A stretch of 26,462 bases of DNA from Clostridium sp. 27_14 (GTDB lineage: Bacteria > Bacillota > Clostridia > TANB77 > CAG-508), in the NCBI GenBank assembly GCA_001916035.1, contig MNRQ01000028.1:1-26462 (forward strand), read 5' to 3'. The notes beneath the pieces are model-generated. The model was not told where the DNA came from and did not search any database. It was given only the letters and a program-made list of their open reading frames with translations. Of this stretch, positions 17,128 to 24,655 are shown piece after piece. Position 1 is the first letter of the stretch. Each line of letters begins with the position of its first letter. A program made the position numbers and the translations under genes.

Positions 17128-17475
17128 TTATTCTAGCCCGAAACTTACTCCTAGTGCATTGTTTATTTGGTTTATTACTTTTTCGTCTTCGATATGGCCT
17201 ATTTTTTCTTTTAGTCTACTTTTGTCTATTGTTCTGATTTGCTCTGCTAAGATTACTGAATCGCTTTTTAATCCACATGTTTTGCAATCTACATCTATAT
17301 GTGTCGGGAGTTTTGTCTTACTGGTTTGTGATGTTATTGCTGCTGCAATAACTGTTGGACTATACTTGTTTCCTAAATCATTTTGTATTATTACTACTGG
17401 TCTTATTCCTCCTTGTTCTGAGCCTACTACTGGACTTAAGTCTGCATAAAACATATCTCCTCTTTTTATTGTCAT
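17128..17475 (-). CDS. mazF: MazF/PemK-family mRNA endoribonuclease (EndoA type)
   Basis: This 115-aa protein closely matches the Bacillus EndoA (NdoA) toxin, a sequence-specific endoribonuclease of free mRNA. Seen are KRGDMFYADLSPVVGSEQGG with the catalytic Arg, RPVVIIQND, AAITSQ, LPTHIDVD and SVILAEQIRTIDKSRL. The ATG has GGAG 8 nt upstream; a GTG three codons earlier overlaps this site. In most Bacillota a small MazE/EndoAI antitoxin gene abuts the toxin. Here the 160 bp upstream contain no such frame, and the next gene upstream encodes a GerS-like protein. The toxin therefore appears orphaned, or its antitoxin lies elsewhere. All family motifs are intact, so it is not obviously inactivated. 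Confidence 0.95.
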   Translation of the reverse strand: MTIKRGDMFYADLSPVVGSEQGGIRPVVIIQNDLGNKYSPTVIAAAITSQTSKTKLPTHIDVDCKTCGLKSDSVILAEQIRTIDKSRLKEKIGHIEDEKVINQINNALGVSFGLE

Positions 17476-17637
17476 TTTATTCACTCCTAAGTTCTTATAT
17501 TGTCAAGTTTATTTCTATATATGTTTGTATTATTAGCTCGAAGTAAAGTTTTGTTAATACTATATTTATTGATATTATTTATTAGTTTTTTTATTAATAT
17601 TTAGTAACAGTAGTTACTTTTTTGTATGTGTTTCTTC

Positions 17638-18303
17638 TTAATTTTTTAGCTTTACCTCATTATATAATATGTAAACTGTTTCTTTTTTGTTCTCAGATTT
17701 GCATTCCATTTTTATTGGATTTCCTGTTTTTTTGTCTATTACTAATGTTCTATTTTTTATGTATGGGTTTGCATTTGGTACTGTTATATTTATTATTATG
17801 TTGTCGTCTTTTTCTTCTTCATTTTTTGTTTCACTTTTTTTATATTCTTTTATAAAACTGCTTAAGTCTATGCAACTGTCTGTTATATATTTGTAGTTTT
17901 CTATTATGTTTGTTATGCTTAGTTTACTGTTTTCTAGTGTTAGTTTATTTTCTTCTTGTACTATTTTTATTCCTGCTATATTATTTGGTTCTATTATTTC
18001 TTGACTACTTTTTTCTTTGTCTCCTTCTTTTTCGTATTTTTGCTTTATTTTGTATTTGTTTTCGTTTTTGTTGCTGTATACTGTCATTTCTATTTCTGCT
18101 TCATATGAGCTAATGTTTATAAGGTTTTCTATTATTTCTTGACTACTACTATTATTTCCTATTTTGTTATTTTTAATCGGTTTTTTTATAAATATTTGTA
18201 CAATTATTATTGTTAAAATTATAATTATTATTGCAATTATTATTATTTTTTTCTTGTTATTTTGTGGTTCTTTGGTTAGTTTTTTATATTCTTTTTTGTT
18301 CAA
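17638..18303 (-). CDS. GerS-like (LolA-fold) membrane-anchored protein
   Basis: This 221-aa protein has a Lys-rich N terminus, one very hydrophobic Ile-rich helix (about residues 20-39) and an extracytoplasmic domain. That domain follows the pattern of clostridial GerS-related proteins: SSYEAEIEMTVYSN, NKYKIKQKYEKEGD, EPNNIAGIKIVQEENK, a long helix, and a C-terminal IDKKTGNPIKMECKSENK. GerS proteins act in spore germination by enabling cortex hydrolase activity. Unlike classical GerS it has no lipobox cysteine, so it is a membrane-anchored variant. The start appears to be TTG: GAAAGGAATG lies 10 nt upstream and the only nearby ATG is out of frame. It ends before mazF, about 160 nt away. Family call is moderate. 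Confidence 0.65.
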   Translation of the reverse strand: MNKKEYKKLTKEPQNNKKKIIIIAIIIIILTIIIVQIFIKKPIKNNKIGNNSSSQEIIENLINISSYEAEIEMTVYSNKNENKYKIKQKYEKEGDKEKSSQEIIEPNNIAGIKIVQEENKLTLENSKLSITNIIENYKYITDSCIDLSSFIKEYKKSETKNEEEKDDNIIINITVPNANPYIKNRTLVIDKKTGNPIKMECKSENKKETVYILYNEVKLKN

Positions 18304-18418
18304 TTTTTTATCATTCCTTTCGTTTTATTTTGAGTTTTTTTGTGTTTTCCTTTTCTTAATTTTATTCTTTTGTTTTCTTTTTATGCACGAACAAATATGA
18401 ACGTAATTATTATTACTT

Positions 18419-18465
18419 AAAAAAGCATTTGCACTTATTTAGCTTATAAGTGCAAATGCTTTTTT
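18419..18465. terminator. Bidirectional terminator downstream of dusB
   Basis: A perfect stem of at least 18 bp (18421-18438 with 18446-18463) with a 7-nt loop is flanked by A6 and T6. It terminates dusB on the - strand. It shares 14 identical bases (TTGCACTTATTTAG) with copy A of the dispersed repeat. Confidence 0.9.
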
Positions 18466-18500
18466 GATTTTGTATTATTCTAATTAATAACTTCTTATAC

Positions 18501-19508
18501 TTAATAATTTGTTCCTGATTTTTTCTCTTCTTTTTCTAAGTATTTGAAATATTTTTCTATTTCTTCTTTTAGTTGTGGTAATTCGTCTATTTTGTTTATT
18601 TTGTCTCTAAATTCACTTGAGTCTTTTAATCCTTTTGTATACCAAGATATTGGTTTTCGTAGTTCTCTGATTGCTACTATTTCTGGTTTACTTTTTACTT
18701 CTAGTTCTATATGTTTGTTTAATATTTTTAGTTTTTCTTCTAATGTTGTTTCTGGTAGTTTTTCACCTGTTTGTAAATAATGTGATACTTTTTTAAATAT
18801 CCATGGGTTTCCAAATGTTCCTCTTCCTATCATTATTCCGTCTACACCTGTTTTTTCAAACATTTCATGTGCTGTTTCTTCGTCTACTATGTCTCCATTT
18901 CCTATTACTGGTATTTTTACCGCTTCTTTTACTTTTTTTATTATTTCTAGGTCTGCTTTTCCTGTATAGAAGTCTGTTCTTGTTCTTCCGTGTATTGTTA
19001 TTGCTGATATTCCTTTGTTTTCTGCCATTTGTGCAAATTCTACTGCTACTATGTTATTGTGATCCCATCCTTTTCTTATTTTTATTGTTACTGGTTTGCT
19101 TGTGTTTTTTACTACTGCTTCTATTATTTTTTCTGCTTTTTTTATGTCTAGCATTAGTTTGCTTCCGTCTCCATTTTTTACTACTTTTGGTGCTGGGCAT
19201 CCCATATTTATGTCTATTATATCTGCTTTGTTTGCTAAATATTTTGCGGCAAATGCCATTGATTCTTCTTCACTTCCAAATATTTGGTATGCAATTGGCC
19301 TTTTTTCTCCTTCTGTGTCCATTAGTAGTTTTGTTTTTGTGTCGTCATGATATATTGCTCTACTGCTTATCATTTCTGTGTATACTAATCCTGCTCCCAT
19401 TTCTTTGCATATCATTCTATATGGTTTGTCTGTTATTCCTGCCATTGGTGCTAAAAATATGTTGTTTTCTATTTCATAGTTTCCTATTTTTATTTTTTTA
19501 TAGTACAT
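18501..19508 (-). CDS. dusB: tRNA-dihydrouridine synthase DusB
   Basis: This 335-aa flavoenzyme reduces uridine to dihydrouridine in the tRNA D-loop using FMN. The TIM barrel begins with FLAPMAGITDKPYR, includes NMGCPAPKVVKNGDGS with the catalytic Cys104, KIRKGWD, ITIHGRTRTDFYTG, VIGNGDI and DGIMIGRGTFGNPW for FMN phosphate binding, and ends in a helical tRNA-binding domain (about 245-335). Length and motifs fit the DusB group common in Bacillota. The start has AAGGAGA about 7 nt upstream. It lies downstream of rodA across a GC-rich hairpin that lacks a T-run, so read-through from rodA is possible. It is followed by a strong terminator. Confidence 0.95.
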   Translation of the reverse strand: MYYKKIKIGNYEIENNIFLAPMAGITDKPYRMICKEMGAGLVYTEMISSRAIYHDDTKTKLLMDTEGEKRPIAYQIFGSEEESMAFAAKYLANKADIIDINMGCPAPKVVKNGDGSKLMLDIKKAEKIIEAVVKNTSKPVTIKIRKGWDHNNIVAVEFAQMAENKGISAITIHGRTRTDFYTGKADLEIIKKVKEAVKIPVIGNGDIVDEETAHEMFEKTGVDGIMIGRGTFGNPWIFKKVSHYLQTGEKLPETTLEEKLKILNKHIELEVKSKPEIVAIRELRKPISWYTKGLKDSSEFRDKINKIDELPQLKEEIEKYFKYLEKEEKKSGTNY

Positions 19509-19534
19509 CTTTTTTCTCCTTTTGATATGTTTTC

Positions 19535-19585
19535 GGGACAGAGTGTTTTGGGGACGGGGTGTTTTTTTGCCCCGTCCCCAAAAAC
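19535..19585. repeat. GC-rich REP-like hairpin with tandem half-units
   Basis: A stem GTTTTGGGGACGGGG / CCCCGTCCCCAAAAAC with a 10-nt loop lies between rodA and dusB. It is preceded by a related unit: GGGACAGAGTGTTTT (19535-19549) parallels GGGACGGGGTGTTTT (19551-19565). Its GC content is far above the surroundings and neither strand has a terminator-like T-run after the stem. Such sequences resemble REP elements that are mobilised by Y1/RAYT transposases, none of which is in the window. Confidence 0.7.
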
Positions 19586-19586
19586 A

Positions 19587-20693
19587 TCATTGTACAAATA
19601 TTGTTTTTTGTCTTTTTCCGCTGATGTTTAATAATATTCCTATCATTATATAATTTGTTATCATTGAACTTCCACCGTAACTTATAAATGGTAGTGGTAC
19701 TCCTGTTATTGGTAATAGCCCCATTACCATTCCTATGTTTTCTATCATGTGGAATATGAAAATTCCTGCTATTCCTGATGCTATTAGTGTTCCTGCGCTG
19801 TCTTTGGCTGTTTTGGCTATATATATTATTTTTGTTATGAATATTACATATAATATTATTATTGTTCCTGCTACTATGAATCCCATTTCTTCTCCTATTA
19901 CAGAGAATATGAAGTCTGTTGTTTTTGGATATAAGAATCCTAGTTGTGTTTGATTTCCTTTTAGTAGCCCCATTCCTGTTAATCCGCCTGCTCCTATTGC
20001 TAGTTTTGATTGTATTATGTTATATCCTGCTCCTCTTGGATCAGATTCTGGGTTTAAAAATATATCTATTCTTTTTTTTGCATGTTCTGGTAATACAAAG
20101 TTGTATAGTAGTGGTATTGCTACTGCTGCGAGTAATATTACTGCTATTATATATTTTTTGTCTATTCCTGCTGCAAATAGCATTAATACTGTTGCTACTA
20201 TAAATGCCATTGCTGTTCCATAGTCTGGTTGTTTTATTATTAATAATAATGGTACTCCTAGTGCTGCGAATATTATTAATAGTTTTAGTGGTTTGTTTAT
20301 TTCTTGTTTTCCATTTATTTGTATTCTTGTTATTATCATAGATAAAAATAATACTACAAATATTTTTGCAAATTCTGCTGGTTGAAATGAAAAACTTCCT
20401 ATGTTAAACCAGCTTGTTGCTCCATTTATTGGCTTTGTAAATAGAACTGCTATTAATAGAATGATAAATCCTCCATAAAAAAATGGCGATATTCTAACAA
20501 GTGTGTCATAGTCTACCAACATGAATATTAGCATTATTATTAGACTGACTATAAACCATACTATTTGTTTTTTAAATTCGTCGTATTCTGTGTTTTGTGT
20601 TGCAGAGAATAATGCTACTAGTCCTATTATTGTTAGTATTACAGCTATTATTAGAATTCCCCATTCTACATTTTTTAATTCTCTTTTTCTCAT
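19587..20693 (-). CDS. rodA: RodA, SEDS-family peptidoglycan polymerase
   Basis: This 368-aa polytopic membrane protein (about 10 helices) polymerises glycan strands for cell elongation with a class B PBP partner. SEDS signatures are present: GATSWFNIGSFSFQPAEFAK, the QPDYGTA loop, DPRGAGYNIIQSKLAIGAGG, LKGNQTQLGFLYPKTTDF with the TDFIFSVIGEE end, and GVPLPFISYGGSS near the C terminus. The TDFIFSVIGEE and position after minD-minE favour RodA over FtsW or SpoVE. The start has AGAGGTAA just upstream, 31 nt after minE, so it is co-transcribed with minDE. A cognate class B PBP and mreBCD, often near here in relatives, are not in the window. Confidence 0.93.
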   Translation of the reverse strand: MRKRELKNVEWGILIIAVILTIIGLVALFSATQNTEYDEFKKQIVWFIVSLIIMLIFMLVDYDTLVRISPFFYGGFIILLIAVLFTKPINGATSWFNIGSFSFQPAEFAKIFVVLFLSMIITRIQINGKQEINKPLKLLIIFAALGVPLLLIIKQPDYGTAMAFIVATVLMLFAAGIDKKYIIAVILLAAVAIPLLYNFVLPEHAKKRIDIFLNPESDPRGAGYNIIQSKLAIGAGGLTGMGLLKGNQTQLGFLYPKTTDFIFSVIGEEMGFIVAGTIIILYVIFITKIIYIAKTAKDSAGTLIASGIAGIFIFHMIENIGMVMGLLPITGVPLPFISYGGSSMITNYIMIGILLNISGKRQKTIFVQ

Positions 20694-20724
20694 GGTTACC
20701 TCTTTTTTATTGACTTATGCTTTT

Positions 20725-21264
20725 CTATTTTTTCTTATGATTATTTTTTGTTTCTTCTTTTTCTTTTATTTTTTCTTCACTTTCTTTGTTTTCTTTTTTT
20801 TCTTCTTCTAGTTTTGTTTCTTCTTGTTGCTCTTTTGGTTCCTTTTGTTCTTTTTGTTCTTGCTCTGGGTTATTTTGTGCATTTTCTTGTTGTTCTTCTA
20901 TTTCGGCTTTTTGCTCGTTTTTATTTTTTTCTAGCTCTTTTTTGTCTACTTTTCTTGCTTCGTTTTTTATGTTTTTTATTGGAATGTTTGCATATAGTGC
21001 TGGTGCTCCGTTTGTTCCGTCTTCGTTTTCTTTATTTGTTAGCCTTACATCTATTGCACCTTCGTCTACATCTATGTATTTTTTTATTACTTCTATTATT
21101 TCTTGTTTCATTAATTCTAGGAAGTCAGCAGATACATTTGCTCTGTCTTGCATTAGTACTAAATGTAATCTTTCTTTTGCTGCATCTTTTGAGTTTTCTG
21201 TTTCGTTATTTTTTTCTTCTTTTTTTCCTATATTTTTAAAGAATTTTATTATGTTTTCAAACAT
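20725..21264 (-). CDS. minE: MinE cell division topological specificity factor, with long charged tail
   Basis: This 179-aa protein is twice the usual MinE length of about 85-90. Residues 1 to about 105 are the MinE proper: a membrane-binding FENIIKFFKN helix, the MinD-contact segment AKERLHLVLMQDRANVSADF, ELMKQEIIEVIKKYIDVDE and the strand DVRLTNKENE ending in YANIPIKNIK. Residues of about 110-179 form a low-complexity Glu/Lys/Gln/Asn tail without hydrophobic segments, which is predicted disordered or single-helix. MinE stimulates MinD ATPase and drives Min patterning. It follows minD by 30 nt in the same operon and precedes rodA. The tail is in frame with no sign of a frameshift. Confidence 0.92.
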   Translation of the reverse strand: MFENIIKFFKNIGKKEEKNNETENSKDAAKERLHLVLMQDRANVSADFLELMKQEIIEVIKKYIDVDEGAIDVRLTNKENEDGTNGAPALYANIPIKNIKNEARKVDKKELEKNKNEQKAEIEEQQENAQNNPEQEQKEQKEPKEQQEETKLEEEKKENKESEEKIKEKEETKNNHKKK

Positions 21265-21294
21265 TCTTTTTTACTCCCTCCACTTATGTATCTG

Positions 21295-22086
21295 TTATTT
21301 TCTAAATAGTTTTTTTAGCATGGCGAATAGACCTTTTTCTTCTTTAGGTATTGTTACTTCTATTTTTTCTCCTAATACTCTTTTGGCTATTTCCATATAT
21401 GCTTTTCCTGATGGTGCTTTTCTGTTTTGTATTACTGGTTCTCCTTTGTTTGTTTGTGTTATTATGTATTCGTCATCTGGTACAACTCCTATTAAGTCTA
21501 TAGATAGCAAGTCCACTATGTCGTCAACATCCATCATTTCTCCTCTTTTTACCATACTTGGTCTTATTTTGTTTATTACTAGTTCTGGATTTTTGATTTC
21601 TGATGATTCTAATAATCCTATTATTCTGTCTGCGTCTCTTATTGCTGATATTTCTGCTGTTGTTACTACTATTGCCCTGTCTGCTCCTGCAATTGCATTT
21701 TTAAATCCTTGTTCTATTCCTGCTGGGCAGTCTATTAAGATATAGTCAAATTCTTCTTTTAGTTTGTTTGTTAATTCTTTCATTTGTTCTTCGTTTACAG
21801 CGCTCTTGTCTCTTGTTTGGGCAGCTGGTAATAGGTATAATTCTTTAAATCTTTTATCTTTTATTAGGGCTTGTCTTAGTTTACATTTTTCTTCTACTAC
21901 ATCTACTATGTCATATACTATTCTGTTTTCTAACCCCATTACAACATCTAAGTTTCTTAGTCCTATGTCTGTGTCTATTAGTGCTACTTTTTTTCCTTCT
22001 ACTGCTAGACTTGCTCCTAAATTTGCGGTTGTTGTTGTTTTTCCTACTCCACCTTTACCTGATGTTATTACGATTACTTCTCCCAT
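21295..22086 (-). CDS. minD: MinD septum-site-determining ATPase
   Basis: This 263-aa ATPase of the ParA/MinD class binds the membrane in its ATP-bound dimer and places the division site. The deviant Walker A GKGGVGKTTTTANL has the signature Lys11 and Lys16. Also seen are DTDIGLRNLDVVMGLENR, YILIDCPAGIEQGF (Walker B) and VTTAEISAIRDADR. The C-terminal KGLFAMLKKLFRK is the membrane-targeting amphipathic helix. The start has AAGGAGG and a TTGACT/TATTAT promoter. MinC, which usually precedes minD in Bacillota, is absent here: the upstream gene is prepilin-like. The operon is minD-minE-rodA. Confidence 0.97.
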   Translation of the reverse strand: MGEVIVITSGKGGVGKTTTTANLGASLAVEGKKVALIDTDIGLRNLDVVMGLENRIVYDIVDVVEEKCKLRQALIKDKRFKELYLLPAAQTRDKSAVNEEQMKELTNKLKEEFDYILIDCPAGIEQGFKNAIAGADRAIVVTTAEISAIRDADRIIGLLESSEIKNPELVINKIRPSMVKRGEMMDVDDIVDLLSIDLIGVVPDDEYIITQTNKGEPVIQNRKAPSGKAYMEIAKRVLGEKIEVTIPKEEKGLFAMLKKLFRK

Positions 22087-22129
22087 AACTTTCCTCCTTA
22101 GGATTTATCATGCTTTTTTTATCTTATAT

Positions 22130-22158
22130 ATAATATAACGATTTTGCTAAAAAGTCAA
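22130..22158 (-). promoter_or_regulatory. Promoter of minD-minE-rodA
   Basis: On the - strand TTGACT (22158-22153) and TATTAT (22135-22130) are separated by 17 bp, about 40 nt before the minD ATG. This makes the min operon independent of the upstream prepilin-like gene. Confidence 0.7.
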
Positions 22159-22245
22159 TGTTTTACATAATTTTTACTTATTTTCTCTTTTTGGTATATC
22201 CTTTTTGATATGCTTCTTTTTGTTCTTACTTAATTGTTATTTTTT

Positions 22246-22749
22246 CTATATTATTGGTATATCTTTTGGTTCTTTGTAATTTGTGTAATATATTTCATTT
22301 TCTTCTGTTGATATTCCTTTTATGTAAAATATATTGTGTGTAATGTTGTTTATTACATATATGTCTGTATATTCATTTGCTTTTTGTGTATTTGTGTTTT
22401 TTACATTTTCATAGTCTCTTCCATAGTTTAGACTTATTCCTTTCATTGCTTGTAAATCTATTACATAAAATTTACTTTCACTTGTTTTTTCTTTGTTGTT
22501 CATTATTGGTTCTAAACTACTTGTGTTAGTGTATTCTATGTCTGCTGGGATTTCTCCATATTTGTTATAAAAATTTGATACTTTTTCTTCTAATGTACTT
22601 ATGTCTGATTTTAATTGTGATAATTTTGAAATGTTTGATCTTGTTTTCATGTTTATTATTATTGTAAAACTTAGTATTGATAATACTACTACTGTTATTA
22701 CTAGTACTGTTAATGTTATACCTCTTTCACTTCTTATGTTTTTTTTCAT
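22246..22749 (-). CDS. Prepilin-like protein with type IV pilin N terminus
   Basis: This 167-aa protein begins with a short basic leader and SERGITLTVLVITVVVLSILSF, split here as SERG then ITLTVLVITVV: a Gly before a long hydrophobic helix, which is the prepilin peptidase pattern. The usual Glu at +5 of the mature protein is absent. The mature part starts with a coiled-coil-like helix (about 33-65, SQLKSDISTLEEKVSNFYN) and continues with a polar globular domain rich in Asn, Tyr and Thr (NYGRDYENVKNTN). GITL-type pseudopilin-like proteins are common in uncultured clostridia, but their assembly systems are unclear. No peptidase or secretion ATPase gene is in the window. It lies between spoIVFB and minD, separated from both by over 100 nt. 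Function unknown. Confidence 0.7.
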   Translation of the reverse strand: MKKNIRSERGITLTVLVITVVVLSILSFTIIINMKTRSNISKLSQLKSDISTLEEKVSNFYNKYGEIPADIEYTNTSSLEPIMNNKEKTSESKFYVIDLQAMKGISLNYGRDYENVKNTNTQKANEYTDIYVINNITHNIFYIKGISTEENEIYYTNYKEPKDIPII

Positions 22750-22856
22750 TTTATCACTTTCCTTTCCAAAGGCACAGGTTAAGTTAAAAATTATTCTTTT
22801 GTAACTTTTGTACTCTTTTTTGATATATTATAGTTTACTATTTTTTTCCTGTTTTT

Positions 22857-23513
22857 TCAATAGTTTTTTTCTAATAATTCGTATATTATTTTTCTATTTT
22901 TGTATTTTTTATTTTCTTTTATTACTATTGCCCATATATATATTATAAAAAATATTATTGCTATGTTTTTGTTGTTGATTACTGCTATTGTTCCTATTAT
23001 TGTTGTTATTATTGTTGATATTATTGATATTATGTTTATGGTTTGTTCTCCTTTTTGTTTTCCTTTGAAAATTGTTATTATTCCTTTTAAAATTCTTCCT
23101 CCGTCTAGTGGATATATTGGTACTAAATTTATTATTGCTAATAGTAAATTTGCATATATAAAATTTATTTTTGCTATTATGTTTATTTTTGTTGTTGCTG
23201 ATATAATTATTAGTAATATATTTATTGCTGGTCCTGCTATTGCTATTAGAATCTTTTTTATTTCTAGTTTGTTTGCTTTTTTTACTTTTTTGTTTATGTC
23301 TTTGATGTTTAGTTTAAATGTTATTCTGATTCCTATTGGTATTATTTCTAGTTTTTCTGGTTTCATTCCTAGTATAATTCCCATTATTAGATGTCCTAAT
23401 TCGTGTAAAATTGCACATATCATCATTGTTATGTATATTTTTATTTGACTTGTCATAAAAAATAAGAATGTTATTAAAAAAATTTTTAAATCTATTTTAA
23501 ATTTCATATTCAT
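22857..23513 (-). CDS. spoIVFB: SpoIVFB-type M50 site-2 metalloprotease
   Basis: This 218-aa membrane protease of the M50 family has about six hydrophobic helices. The zinc-binding HELGH is at about residue 40 and the second site NLVPIYPLDGGR, with the third ligand Asp, is at about 130-141. Both are intact. In spore formers SpoIVFB cleaves pro-sigma-K in the mother cell after release from SpoIVFA inhibition. Position directly after an M23 protein with a single membrane helix (14-nt gap) matches the spoIVFA-spoIVFB pair, which in Bacillus also lies next to minD. No C-terminal CBS domain is present. Two ATGs are possible; the second, two codons in, has the better distance to GAAAAGAG. SpoIVFB is inferred from context; a general M50 role is the alternative. 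Confidence 0.85.
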   Translation of the reverse strand: MNMKFKIDLKIFLITFLFFMTSQIKIYITMMICAILHELGHLIMGIILGMKPEKLEIIPIGIRITFKLNIKDINKKVKKANKLEIKKILIAIAGPAINILLIIISATTKINIIAKINFIYANLLLAIINLVPIYPLDGGRILKGIITIFKGKQKGEQTINIISIISTIITTIIGTIAVINNKNIAIIFFIIYIWAIVIKENKKYKNRKIIYELLEKNY

Positions 23514-23527
23514 TTCTCTTTTCGTAA

Positions 23528-24508
23528 TTAAATTTCTAATATCTTTTGTGGATCTACTGTTCTTTCTTGATATCTTATTTCAAAATGTAAGTGTGGTCCT
23601 GTTGAATTTCCTGTAGATCCTACTTCTGCTATTTCTTGTCCTTGTGTTACGTGGTCTCCTTGTTTTACATATAATTGGTTGCAATGTGCATATATTATTG
23701 CTACTTCTCCTATTATGATTTTTAAGTGTTTTCCGTAGTCTCCTTCTTCTGATGCTAATACTACTTCTCCTTCTGTTGCTGATTTTATTTTTGTTCCTGT
23801 GTTTGATGCAATATCTGTTCCTGTGTGGTTTTTCGGGACTGTTCCTGTTGCTGCTCCTCTGTATCCATAAGTTGAACTTATTTTTCCTTCTATTGGTTTT
23901 ATAAATTGTGTTGTGTTTTTTATATTATTTATATCTTGTTCTTCTTGTGTTACTTCTTTTGTTTGACTTGATATTTGTTCTTGCTTTTGCTCTTCTGTTT
24001 GGCTTGATGTTTGTTCTTGTGATTGGTTTGGCGTTTGTTCTTCTGTTGCTCCTCCTATTCCTTCTTGTTCTTTGCTTCTTTCTTCTTGTTTTGTTTCTGT
24101 GTTTCCTTCTGAATTTTCTGTTTCTTTGTTGTTTTGTTCTTGATTTTCTTGTTGGTTATTATTGTTTTGTGTTTGGTTTATTATTCCTTGATTAAATGAT
24201 TGTATTGTGTTTTTTATGTTTTGGTATATTTCTACAAAGTTTGTGTCTTCTGATAATATTTCTTTTGATTTGTTTAAAAAATCTTCTGAAAATATGAATT
24301 TATTGTTTTGTATAATATAGAATGTTCCATATATTATTCCACAAATTATTATTTGTATAATAAGTTTTTTTAATAGTTTTACATCTTTTGTTGGTTCATT
24401 TACGTGTAATTTTTCTGTTCTGTTTTCTTCTATGTTTATTCCTTTTCTTCTATTATATATTTCTTCTGCTCTTTTTATTTTTTCTTCTACTGACATTGTT
24501 TTTTCCAT
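23528..24508 (-). CDS. spoIVFA: SpoIVFA-like M23-domain membrane protein
   Basis: This 326-aa protein has a cytosolic N terminus (about 1-50), one membrane helix (about 50-72), a Gln/Glu/Asn/Ser-rich linker (about 115-205) and a C-terminal LytM/M23 domain (about 210-326). The M23 motifs are GKISSTYGYRG, NHTGTDIA, AHCNQLYV and GPHLHFEIR. The zinc ligands (His and Asp in HxxxD and the HxH) are present, so the fold could be active. SpoIVFA of Bacillus uses such a domain to inhibit SpoIVFB until it is cleaved. The ATG with AAGGAGG 9 nt upstream was chosen over one 8 codons earlier. It is the operon partner of spoIVFB. The linker is far longer than in Bacillus SpoIVFA and unusually repetitive. Confidence 0.82.
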   Translation of the reverse strand: MEKTMSVEEKIKRAEEIYNRRKGINIEENRTEKLHVNEPTKDVKLLKKLIIQIIICGIIYGTFYIIQNNKFIFSEDFLNKSKEILSEDTNFVEIYQNIKNTIQSFNQGIINQTQNNNNQQENQEQNNKETENSEGNTETKQEERSKEQEGIGGATEEQTPNQSQEQTSSQTEEQKQEQISSQTKEVTQEEQDINNIKNTTQFIKPIEGKISSTYGYRGAATGTVPKNHTGTDIASNTGTKIKSATEGEVVLASEEGDYGKHLKIIIGEVAIIYAHCNQLYVKQGDHVTQGQEIAEVGSTGNSTGPHLHFEIRYQERTVDPQKILEI

Positions 24509-24655
24509 TAAAAAAACACCTCCTTGTTTCATTTTAAAATTTGTTCCTTTTTTCGCTTTGCTTAAATGTATAACTAGTTATGTGAATTTTTTTCTTTTAA
24601 ACTAGTTTCTTTTTTAAAATGTATTCGGTGTTTTTTGTTTTTATGATAGCTTGTT

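Noticed and set aside
17603..17623. AGTAAC/GTTACT hairpin followed by T-run on the + strand as a terminator
   Set aside because: No + strand gene ends upstream of it and the stem is only 6 bp. It may be an operator for mazF, but support is too weak to list as a feature.
18803..19525. A 240-codon + strand open frame opposite dusB
   Set aside because: It is Leu/Phe-rich low complexity from the T-rich strand, without a ribosome binding site; dusB on the other strand is certain.
19545..19585. Intrinsic terminator for rodA
   Set aside because: The GC-rich stem is followed by A or mixed bases, not T, on the - strand; REP-like element is the better reading.
20786..21745. A 319-codon + strand open frame opposite minE and minD
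   Set aside because: It is a reverse-strand shadow, rich in Ser, Phe and Ile, without a ribosome binding site, opposite two genes with clear family motifs.
24533..24655. Sigma-E promoter for spoIVFA (TATACATT)
   Set aside because: The -10-like sequence is good but no sigma-E -35 is found at the required distance.
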